DNA of 40,502 nucleotides from Rhodospirillales bacterium. Lineage in GTDB: Bacteria; Pseudomonadota; Alphaproteobacteria; Rhodospirillales; Casp-alpha2. The stretch spans positions 1 to 40,502 of the forward strand of contig JAGLED010000036.1 of the NCBI GenBank assembly GCA_023145215.1, written 5' to 3'. Positions 8,347-14,960 of the stretch are shown piece after piece (the first letter of the stretch is position 1; the number at the start of each line of letters is the position of its first letter). The notes beneath the pieces are model-generated. The model saw only the letters and a program-made list of their open reading frames with translations. It was not told the origin of the DNA and did no database searches. Position numbers and translations under genes: made by a program.

Positions 8347-8355
8347 AGAGGTGCC

Positions 8356-9105
8356 ATGGAGCATCTGTTAACACTTGCCGCCATGCCTGAGGTATGGGTT
8401 GCGCTCGCCACCCTGATCGCGATGGAAGTCGTTCTCGGGATCGACAATCTCGTCTTCATCTCGATCCTGACCAACAAGCTGCCGCCGGACCAGCAATCCA
8501 AAGCGCGCCGGATTGGCCTCGCCCTGGCGCTTATCCTCAGGCTGCTGCTGCTGGCGACGATCACGTGGATCATTGGCCTGACGGAACCGCTGATCGAAGC
8601 TTTCGGTTTCGCACTGTCGTGGCGCGACATGATCCTGATCGCGGGCGGACTTTTCCTGGTGTGGAAGGCAACCCGGGAGATTCACCACAACGTCGATCCC
8701 GATCCGGAAACGGACCAATTCGATAAGAAAAAGGCGTCGATGGCCTTCGGCGCGGCGATTTTCCAGATTCTGTTATTGGATATGGTGTTTTCGATCGACA
8801 GCATCGTCACGGCCGTCGGTATGACGACGCATCTGCCTGTGATGTTCGCCGCCGTGATCGTCGCCGTCTGCGTGATGATGGCCGCCGCCGACCCGCTATC
8901 GAAATTCATCCACGACAACCCGACCATCGTCATGCTGGCGCTCGGCTTTTTGTTGATGATCGGCACAACGCTGATCGCCGACGGCCTCGGCTTTCACGTG
9001 CCGAAAGGCTACATCTATGCGGCAATGGCGTTTTCGGCGTTCGTCGAGGGCCTCAACATGCTGTCGCGCAAAAGGCGTCGGAAACTCCGCGAGGCGGGAG
9101 CCTAA
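8356..9105 (+). CDS. TerC-family integral membrane metal exporter
   Basis: A 249-residue polytopic protein with about seven hydrophobic helices. It carries TerC hallmarks: the acidic intramembrane motif [12 protein letters not shown] near residues 22-33 and its repeat [13 protein letters not shown] near 152-164. Bacterial TerC proteins of this size (YgbF/YkoY-like) are implicated in Mn2+ export and in metallating secreted enzymes; older annotation links them to tellurite resistance. No ter operon is present, so a metal-export or exoenzyme-metallation role is more likely. A hairpin leader overlaps its RBS. It is followed by a palindromic repeat. Confidence 0.9.
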   Translation: MEHLLTLAAMPEVWVALATLIAMEVVLGIDNLVFISILTNKLPPDQQSKARRIGLALALILRLLLLATITWIIGLTEPLIEAFGFALSWRDMILIAGGLFLVWKATREIHHNVDPDPETDQFDKKKASMAFGAAIFQILLLDMVFSIDSIVTAVGMTTHLPVMFAAVIVAVCVMMAAADPLSKFIHDNPTIVMLALGFLLMIGTTLIADGLGFHVPKGYIYAAMAFSAFVEGLNMLSRKRRRKLREAGA

Positions 9106-9116
9106 ATCAAACGCCC

Positions 9117-9236
9117 CGTCACCCCGGCCCCGGCCTGCGCCGGGACAGGCTACGGCCGGGATTCAGGGGCACATACTCCATGCTGGAGAGAGGGCAGCAC
9201 CCTGACCCCTGGATTCCGGCGTTCGCCGGAATGACG
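9117..9236. repeat. dispersed palindromic repeat (CCGG-rich type)
   Basis: This stretch lies between the convergent terC and MesD-like genes. It opens with CGTCACCCCGGCC and closes with ATTCCGGCG-TT-CGCCGGAAT-GACG, a perfect 9-bp hairpin. Internally CCGGGATTCAGGGG faces CCCCTGGATTCCGG. The CGTCA...TGACG ends and the GGATTCCGG core are typical of small dispersed repeats in alphaproteobacterial genomes. It may also help end transcription from both sides. Confidence 0.75.
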
Positions 9237-9259
9237 AATTCAACTGTTGGTGCCGGAAG

Positions 9260-10276
9260 CTACAGCGACTGTCTGAACAGTTCCGCACCCGCGCCCAGCG
9301 CCTGAAGCTTGCCTTCCGCGACGTGGCGCGGCAGTGGCGCCATGCCGCAGTTGGTGCAGGCGATGATGCGCTCCGGATCGACGAATTCGGCGGCGGCAGT
9401 CAATGTCGCACAGACTTTCTCGGGCGTTTCGATCTCTTCCGTCGCGACGTTGATCGCCCCGACGAGGATTTCCTTGTCCTTCAGAATCCCCATTACCTCG
9501 TGCGGCACATGGCTGTCGGCGCATTCGAGAGAGACCTGCTGAATCTTCGACGCGTTGAGGGCGGGGAAGAAATCCTCGTACTGGCGCCATTCATCGCCGA
9601 GGGTCTCTTTCCAATCCAAGTTCTGCTGGATCCCGTAGCCGTAGCAAATATGCACCGCCGTCGTGCATTTGAGACCGTCCGCCGCTTCTTCGAGGATCGC
9701 AACGCCCCAATCCGCCGCTTCTTTCGTGAACGCGTTGAAAGCGGGTTCGTCGAACTGAATGACGTCGACACCCATGGCTTCGAGTTCCTTCGCTTCCTCG
9801 TTCAGCAGCTTGGCAAAGGCGCGCGCCATGTCGGGCCGGGTGTCGTAATAGCCGTTGGCGATGGTGTCGCAGATCGTCATCGGGCCGGGTAGCGTGAACT
9901 TGTACTGGCCGTTGGTGTGTTCCTTGCAGAACTTGGCGCCAGCACCGTGCACCGAGCCGGTGCGTTTGACCTCGCCCGTCACCGTCGGCACGTCGGCATC
10001 GTAACGGTCGTTACGGATACCCATCGTCGTCATCTTGTTCCAGTCGATGCCCTCGATCTTTTCGAGGAAGCCGTGCACGAAGTGCTTCCGGAACTGTTCG
10101 CCGTCGGAAACGATGTCGATCCCGGCGTCTTCCTGGCATTTGATCCAGGCCAGCGCCGCATCGCTTTGGCCCTCGAAAAGCAGCTCGTCGGGAATGCGCC
10201 AAGGCGCCCAGAGTTTTTCCGGCTCCGCGAGCCAGGCCGGTTTCGGCAGACTGCCGGCGACGGTGGTTCTGATCAT
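9260..10276 (-). CDS. core (folate-domain-less) methionine synthase, MesD-like
   Basis: This 338-residue protein matches only the C-terminal catalytic half of MetE. The zinc ligands are present: His and Cys in HICYG, Glu in SLECA and Cys in TNCGM. The N-terminus (AGSLPKPAWLAEPE) and the length agree, from memory, with the MesD family of core methionine synthases found in aerobes. These make methionine from homocysteine without 5-methyl-THF or cobalamin and need a DUF1852 protein and oxygen. No DUF1852 gene is in the window. A generic MetE-like methyltransferase is the alternative. The ATG follows a strong GGAGGAG. It stands alone, divergent from chvI. Confidence 0.82.
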   Translation of the reverse strand: MIRTTVAGSLPKPAWLAEPEKLWAPWRIPDELLFEGQSDAALAWIKCQEDAGIDIVSDGEQFRKHFVHGFLEKIEGIDWNKMTTMGIRNDRYDADVPTVTGEVKRTGSVHGAGAKFCKEHTNGQYKFTLPGPMTICDTIANGYYDTRPDMARAFAKLLNEEAKELEAMGVDVIQFDEPAFNAFTKEAADWGVAILEEAADGLKCTTAVHICYGYGIQQNLDWKETLGDEWRQYEDFFPALNASKIQQVSLECADSHVPHEVMGILKDKEILVGAINVATEEIETPEKVCATLTAAAEFVDPERIIACTNCGMAPLPRHVAEGKLQALGAGAELFRQSL

Positions 10277-10327
10277 GCTCTCCTCCCTACGATTGTCGGC
10301 GTTCGATGTTTTGGTTGTTTTACGCTA

Positions 10328-10341
10328 AACTTACATAAGTT
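10328..10341. promoter_or_regulatory. palindrome between the MesD-like gene and chvI, candidate operator
   Basis: AACTTACATAAGTT is a perfect AACTTA/TAAGTT inverted repeat with a 2-nt centre. It lies 52 nt upstream of the MesD-like start and 114 nt upstream of chvI. It shares 12 of 14 bases with the palindrome upstream of pckA (6899-6912). Confidence 0.4.
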
Positions 10342-10356
10342 CCGCGATCCCGGTTT

Positions 10357-10378
10357 GCATCGGATAATACACCGATGC
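10357..10378. promoter_or_regulatory. 7-bp inverted repeat in the chvI promoter region
   Basis: GCATCGG and CCGATGC form perfect 7-bp arms around an AT-rich 8-nt centre (ATAATACA). The repeat lies about 77 nt upstream of the chvI start. It could be an operator or a short transcript hairpin; no family motif is recognised. Confidence 0.35.
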
Positions 10379-10402
10379 TGCCTTATTTCGCCGTAATTCG
10401 TA

Positions 10403-10408
10403 TATAAT
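10403..10408 (+). promoter_or_regulatory. possible -10 element of the chvI promoter
   Basis: TATAAT in an AT-rich stretch about 47 nt upstream of the chvI ATG. No convincing -35 box lies at 16-18 nt spacing, so the promoter may depend on an activator or may not be here. Confidence 0.3.
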
Positions 10409-10454
10409 TTGGCCATATTGGGCCCGTACCAGAAGCGAGGATTAATTTTAAACC

Positions 10455-11168
10455 ATGAGTGGAACCAAGCCCATGCATCAGAAAATTGCGCTGGTCGACG
10501 ACGATCAGAATATTCTGACTTCCGTCTCCATGGCGCTCGAGGCCGAAGGCTACGATGTCGCCACCTACCCGGACGGCGTCGCCGCGTTGGAAGGCCTGGG
10601 CCAGCATCCGGTCGATCTTGCCGTCCTCGACATCAAGATGCCGCATATGGACGGGATGGAGTTGCTGGGTGAGATCCGCAAAAAGGACGCCCTGCCGGTG
10701 ATCTTTCTCACATCGAAAGATGACGAGGTCGACGAGCTTCTGGGGCTCCGCATGGGAGCCGACGACTACATCAAGAAGCCTTTCTCGCAGCGTCTTTTGA
10801 TCGAACGCATCCGCGCCATTCTACGGCGCCGCGACATCGAACCCGCGGTTGAGGGCGAAGACGGCGCCAATGTGCTGCGCCGTGGCGAACTGATGCTCGA
10901 TCCCGACCGTCATCTCTGCATGTGGAAGGGCAAGGAAGTCACCCTGACCGTGACCGAGTTCCTGTTGGTCGAGTCCCTGGCGCGCCGCCCCGGTCACGTC
11001 AAGAACCGCGACCAGCTGATCGATGCCGCTTACGGGGAAAACATCTATGTCGAGGACCGCACCATCGACAGCCACGTCAAACGCTTGCGCCGCAAGTTCC
11101 GTGAAGTCGATCCCGAATTCTCCGAGATCGAGACACTCTATGGCGTCGGCTACCGCTATAAGGCATAA
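10455..11168 (+). CDS. chvI: ChvI OmpR-type response regulator
   Basis: A 237-residue protein. The receiver domain (about 9-125) has the acidic pair (DDD, 15-17), phospho-acceptor Asp59 in VLDIKMP, and the conserved Lys in KKPF. A winged-helix DNA-binding domain follows (about 140-237) and ends in [12 protein letters not shown] and GVGYRYK. Sequence and context (chvG, hprK and PTS genes downstream) identify ChvI, the partner of the ChvG envelope/acid-stress kinase in alphaproteobacteria. The ATG at 10455 has a GAGG about 14 nt away, rather far; an internal ATG at 10473 has no better site. The spacing to chvG is 41 bp. Confidence 0.94.
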   Translation: MSGTKPMHQKIALVDDDQNILTSVSMALEAEGYDVATYPDGVAALEGLGQHPVDLAVLDIKMPHMDGMELLGEIRKKDALPVIFLTSKDDEVDELLGLRMGADDYIKKPFSQRLLIERIRAILRRRDIEPAVEGEDGANVLRRGELMLDPDRHLCMWKGKEVTLTVTEFLLVESLARRPGHVKNRDQLIDAAYGENIYVEDRTIDSHVKRLRRKFREVDPEFSEIETLYGVGYRYKA

Positions 11169-11209
11169 CGCATCAACGGCATTTTATAACCTGCGATGTT
11201 GGGGGGAAT

Positions 11210-12853
11210 ATGGCCAAGGGGGGGCAGGATAGCGAACCTCGGGCGGCGACGCGCAATGGCGCGTCGAAACCGTTCATATCGCCCCTCACCCGGCGCATCC
11301 TCACCGTCAACCTGTTGGCCATCGGCACGCTCGTCGCCGGCCTCCTGTATCTGGGTGAATACCGCCGTTCGCTGATCGACAACGAGTTACAGTCGCTCGA
11401 AGTGCAGGCCCAGATGTTCGCCGCCGCCTTGGGTGAAGGCGCGGTCGTTTCCGAACAGCCCAGCGGCCAGTACCTCGTATCCGACATCGCCTATCAGATC
11501 ACCCGCAGGTTGGTCGACATCACCGACACCCGCGCCAGATTATTCCGAGCCGATGGGACGCTGATCGTCGATTCACGTCGCCTTGGGGGTGCGGGAGGCG
11601 CCGTACAGATCGAGATTTTGCGCCCGCCGGAGGACGACTTCGACTTTCTGGATGCCCTTTTAGATAAATACGACGCCTTCGCACGCGCGATCTCCGGCGA
11701 AGGCCCGCTACCGAAATACAAGGAGAACCCCCTTCAATCGGCGAGCGATTTTCCGGAAACCCAGGCCGCATTGATCGGCGAGAGCGCCGTCGCCGCCAGA
11801 CGTGCCGGCCGCGACGACCTTGTGCTATCGGCAGCCGTTCCGGTGCAGCGCTACAAACAGGTTCTGGGCGCGATCATGTTGTCGCGCGACGGCGAAAACA
11901 TCAAAACCGCGCTGCATGACGTGCGCCTGGATATCCTCAAGGTGGTTGCCGTTGCCCTCAGCATCACCATCCTTTTGTCGCTCTATCTGGCGGGCACCAT
12001 CGCCCGGCCGATCCGCCGTCTCGCCATCGCCGCCGAACGCATCCGTCACGACAAGGGAAGAAAGGAAACCATTCCGCTACTGACCAAGCGGCGCGACGAG
12101 ATCGGCGATCTTGCGATCAGCCTGAAGGAAATGACCGAAGCCTTGTGGTTGCGGATGGACGCCATCGAACGTTTCGCAGCCGATGTCGCGCACGAAATCA
12201 AGAATCCCCTGACGTCGCTGCGTTCGGCCGTCGAAACCGCGGGCCGGGTCAGCGACCCGGCACAGCGCGAAAAGCTGATGTCGATCATCACCGACGACGT
12301 CGCACGCCTCGACCGGCTGATCAGCGATATCTCGAACGCGTCCCGTCTCGATGCGGAACTGAGCCGTACCGAGTTCGCAACCGTGGACCTTGCCGGTGTG
12401 CTTGGCGCCATCGTCGATCTGCGCAAAGCCGCCGACAGGGACGAGGACGCCGTCGTGCAGCTCGAAATCGTCAGCAACGGCGGCCTCGAGGTTCAGGGAA
12501 TCGAGGATCGGCTCGTTCAGGTGTTCCGCAATCTGATCGCGAACGCAAATACGTTTTCGCCGCCCGGCGGCTCGATCCGTATCTCGCTCAGCCGTCACGA
12601 CGGCTGGCTGGTGACGACCATCGATGACGACGGTCCCGGCGTCCCCGAAGGGAAAGAGAAGGACATCTTCAACCGCTTCTATTCAGCCCGCCCCGAGGGA
12701 GAGAAATTCGGTACGCATTCGGGCTTGGGCCTTTCGATCTCGAAGCAGATCATCGACGTCCACGAAGGCGTGATCGAGGCGACCAACCGCCGCGACAGCC
12801 AGGGCAACGTCGTCGGCGCCCGGTTTATCGTCAGACTGCCGGCAAGCGAATGA
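11210..12853 (+). CDS. chvG: ChvG sensor histidine kinase
   Basis: A 547-residue inner-membrane kinase partner of ChvI. TM1 is about 30-48, then a periplasmic sensor domain (50-240), TM2 about 242-263, a HAMP segment starting ARPIRRLAIAAERI, and the H-box VAHEIKNPLTSLRSA with His328. The N-box-like NLIANANTFSPP (441-452), the G1 region DDDGPGVP (472-479) and the G2 region GTHSGLGLSI (501-510) complete the ATPase domain. GGGGGG lies just upstream of the ATG. The stop overlaps the hprK start (ATGA), showing translational coupling. In rhizobia the ExoR protein inhibits ChvG; no exoR is in the window. Confidence 0.94.
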   Translation: MAKGGQDSEPRAATRNGASKPFISPLTRRILTVNLLAIGTLVAGLLYLGEYRRSLIDNELQSLEVQAQMFAAALGEGAVVSEQPSGQYLVSDIAYQITRRLVDITDTRARLFRADGTLIVDSRRLGGAGGAVQIEILRPPEDDFDFLDALLDKYDAFARAISGEGPLPKYKENPLQSASDFPETQAALIGESAVAARRAGRDDLVLSAAVPVQRYKQVLGAIMLSRDGENIKTALHDVRLDILKVVAVALSITILLSLYLAGTIARPIRRLAIAAERIRHDKGRKETIPLLTKRRDEIGDLAISLKEMTEALWLRMDAIERFAADVAHEIKNPLTSLRSAVETAGRVSDPAQREKLMSIITDDVARLDRLISDISNASRLDAELSRTEFATVDLAGVLGAIVDLRKAADRDEDAVVQLEIVSNGGLEVQGIEDRLVQVFRNLIANANTFSPPGGSIRISLSRHDGWLVTTIDDDGPGVPEGKEKDIFNRFYSARPEGEKFGTHSGLGLSISKQIIDVHEGVIEATNRRDSQGNVVGARFIVRLPASE

Positions 12854-13293
12854 ACAACCCGACTGAACAACTTCATGCCAGCGCCGTCGCCATCGACGAC
12901 CGGGGCGTGCTGTTACTGGGGCCGTCGGGGGCCGGCAAGTCGGACCTCGCGCTGCGCCTCATTGATGGCGGCGCTGTCCTGATCGCCGATGACCGGGTCG
13001 ATCTGGACGTCCGTCAAGGCGACGTCCGGCTTTCGGGGCCCGCGAACCTGGCCGGACTGTTAGAGGTGCGCGGCGTCGGCATCGTGCGCATGCCCTTTGC
13101 AACAAAAGTGTCGCTATCGCTGGTCGTCGATCTGGTGAAACCTGAAGTTATGGAACGTCTGCCGGATCGGCTGACGATGGATTTCATGGGGGTCGCGGTG
13201 CGCCGTATCGCGCTCGATCCGTTTCAGGCGTCGGCGCCGGCGAAAATCCGTCTTGCGTTGCGGGCCTCGGATGAGGATATGCTGCAGACGTGA
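12850..13293 (+). CDS. hprK: HPr kinase/phosphorylase, short alphaproteobacterial form
   Basis: A 147-residue protein that corresponds only to the C-terminal catalytic domain of Gram-positive HprK (about 310 residues). The P-loop GPSGAGKS (24-31) and the K/P-loop motif EVRGVGI (about 73-79) are present. It phosphorylates HPr on the regulatory serine with ATP and reverses this by phosphorolysis. The short form encoded beside chvG and the PTS genes is usual in this class and is not a truncation. It overlaps chvG by 4 nt, and its TGA touches the rapZ start. Confidence 0.93.
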   Translation: MNNPTEQLHASAVAIDDRGVLLLGPSGAGKSDLALRLIDGGAVLIADDRVDLDVRQGDVRLSGPANLAGLLEVRGVGIVRMPFATKVSLSLVVDLVKPEVMERLPDRLTMDFMGVAVRRIALDPFQASAPAKIRLALRASDEDMLQT

Positions 13294-14183
13294 TGGCCAC
13301 AGATACACCAAAAAACAAGGTACTGCTGGTGTCGGGCGTTTCCGGCGCCGGCAAGAGCTCTGCCTTGAAGCAGCTCGAAGACATCGGCTTCGAAGCGGTG
13401 GATAACATGCCGCTGTCCCTGATCGGCCGATTGATCCCGGGCCTCGAAGGCGGCGACAGCAGCGACGGCGAAGGCCAGTCACTTGCCATCGGCGTCGACA
13501 TCCGCACTCGCGATTTCGACGCGGGGAAGCTTCTGGAACTGCTCGACCGCATCGCCGCCAGCGGGAACATCGAGGTCGCGCTGTTGTTCATGGACTGCGA
13601 CGACGAAGTCCTCGGCCGCCGCTACGAGGAAACGCGCCGCCGTCATCCGCTCGCCGCCGACCGCCCGGTGATCGACGGTATCCGCCGCGAGCGCCGTGTG
13701 ATGGAACCGCTCCGCGCGCGCGCCGACCAGGTCATCGACACCACCGATTTCGTGCTTGGCGATCTGAAAGCGCATCTGGAGCATTCGTTCGGGGACGAGG
13801 GCGATCCCGGCCTCGCGATCTTTGTCACCTCGTTTTCGTTCAAGCGCGGCCTGCCGCGCGACGCGGATCTGGTGTTCGACGTCCGGTTCTTCCGCAACCC
13901 GCACTATGACAAGGCGCTCCGACCCAAGACGGGCCGCGACCGGGAAGTCCAGGCCTACGTCATGGAAGACGACGCCTATGAGGGGTTTTTCGGCCATTTG
14001 ACGGGAATGGTTGGGCCGCTTCTGCCGCGTTACCGGGCCGAGGGGAAAAGCTATCTGACCATCGGATTCGGCTGCACCGGCGGGCGTCACCGCTCGGTTT
14101 TCATTGCCGAACGCTTCCATGCATGGCTTAAGGAAAATGGATGGCGGGCGCAGATTCGCCATAGGGACTTGGACAAAGCCTGA
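13293..14183 (+). CDS. rapZ: RapZ/YvcJ-type P-loop nucleotide-binding protein
   Basis: A 296-residue protein with Walker A GVSGAGKS near residues 12-19, then FEAVDNMP, the conserved DIRTRDF segment and the C-terminal signature GCTGGRHRSV (about 265-274). In E. coli RapZ is the RNase adaptor that controls GlmS and so amino-sugar synthesis; its C-terminal domain binds RNA or glucosamine-6-P. In alphaproteobacteria its location next to hprK and ptsH is common and suggests a PTS-linked metabolic role. I chose ATG 13293, which overlaps the hprK TGA by one base; GTG 13290 is an alternative one codon earlier. Confidence 0.92.
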   Translation: MATDTPKNKVLLVSGVSGAGKSSALKQLEDIGFEAVDNMPLSLIGRLIPGLEGGDSSDGEGQSLAIGVDIRTRDFDAGKLLELLDRIAASGNIEVALLFMDCDDEVLGRRYEETRRRHPLAADRPVIDGIRRERRVMEPLRARADQVIDTTDFVLGDLKAHLEHSFGDEGDPGLAIFVTSFSFKRGLPRDADLVFDVRFFRNPHYDKALRPKTGRDREVQAYVMEDDAYEGFFGHLTGMVGPLLPRYRAEGKSYLTIGFGCTGGRHRSVFIAERFHAWLKENGWRAQIRHRDLDKA

Positions 14184-14251
14184 GAATCTGATCACAATTC
14201 CGCCAACGAACAAAAATAATTAAAAGAGATAGGGTAGAAGGATAACCGACA

Positions 14252-14659
14252 ATGATCGGACTGGTGCTCGTCACCCACGGCCGCCTGGCCATCGAACTGG
14301 TATCCGCGCTTGAACACGTCGTCGGCCCGCAAGAAAACGTCGAAACGGTCTGTATCGGCCCGGACGACGACATGGAACAGCGGCGCACCGAAATCGTGAC
14401 CAAGGCCGGCGACGTCGACGACGGCGACGGCGTTATCGTGCTGACCGACATGTTCGGCGGCACGCCGTCCAACCTTGCGATCTCTATTATGGATCAGGGC
14501 AATATCGAGGTCATCGCCGGGGTCAACCTGCCGATGTTGATCAAGCTGGGTTCTATCCGCGACGAAGGCACGCTTGCCGACGCCGCCAAGGAAGCCCAGG
14601 ACGCCGGACGCAAGTACATCAACATCGCCTCGCAACTGCTCGCCCAGGGCGGGGCCTGA
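14252..14659 (+). CDS. manX: PTS EIIA component, mannose (ManX) family
   Basis: A 135-residue protein matching the IIA domain of the mannose family: the phospho-acceptor His in VTHGRLA (His9), then a VLTDMFGGTPSNLA motif (about 68-81). It receives phosphate from HPr. No IIB, IIC or IID genes follow, so it cannot drive sugar uptake as part of a local permease and is presumed regulatory. An AT-rich 68-bp gap before it may hold a secondary promoter; AAGGA is the RBS. ptsH follows after 7 bp. Confidence 0.93.
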   Translation: MIGLVLVTHGRLAIELVSALEHVVGPQENVETVCIGPDDDMEQRRTEIVTKAGDVDDGDGVIVLTDMFGGTPSNLAISIMDQGNIEVIAGVNLPMLIKLGSIRDEGTLADAAKEAQDAGRKYINIASQLLAQGGA

Positions 14660-14666
14660 GTTATCG

Positions 14667-14960
14667 ATGTCGGACGGCCGCCTTGAAAGAACGTTCACGA
14701 TTCTGAACAAGCGTGGCCTGCATGCGCGCGCCGCCGCCAAGTTCGCGGCGATGTCGAACACCTTCGAATGCGACATTGAGGTCGAACGGAACGGCCAAAG
14801 CGTCGCCGGCCGTTCGATCATGGGGTTGATGATGCTGGCCGCCAGCACCGGCACCGAGATCATCGTCCGCGCCGAAGGGACGGATGCGGAGGCGGCTCTC
14901 GACGCGATCGAAGCTCTGATAGAGGACAAGTTCGAAGAAGACCGGTCCGATGACGCCTAA
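14667..14960 (+). CDS. ptsH: HPr phosphocarrier protein
   Basis: A 97-residue HPr. The catalytic His19 lies in GLHARAAAKF, and the regulatory serine site targeted by HprK is Ser50 in RSIMGLMML. I chose ATG 14667 because the HPr fold begins there (RTFTILNKRGLH); an upstream in-frame start at 14574 would lie inside manX. It passes phosphate from EI to EIIA(Man), with Ser phosphorylation as the HprK-controlled switch. The last 11 nt overlap the ptsI start. Confidence 0.95.
   Translation: MSDGRLERTFTILNKRGLHARAAAKFAAMSNTFECDIEVERNGQSVAGRSIMGLMMLAASTGTEIIVRAEGTDAEAALDAIEALIEDKFEEDRSDDA

Noticed and set aside
8270-8355. yybP-ykoY manganese riboswitch before terC
   Set aside because: The conserved GGGGAGUA-type loop and its partner loop are not found; only generic hairpins are present.
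8356-9105. Tellurite-resistance locus
   Set aside because: Only a terC homologue is present; none of the other ter genes are near.
12850-13293. hprK as a truncated pseudogene
   Set aside because: At 147 residues it is half the Firmicute length, but the short catalytic-only form with intact P-loop and K/P-loop is standard in alphaproteobacteria.
14574-14666. N-terminal extension of HPr from an earlier in-frame codon
   Set aside because: The extension lies inside manX in another frame and precedes the HPr fold; ATG 14667 gives the normal length.
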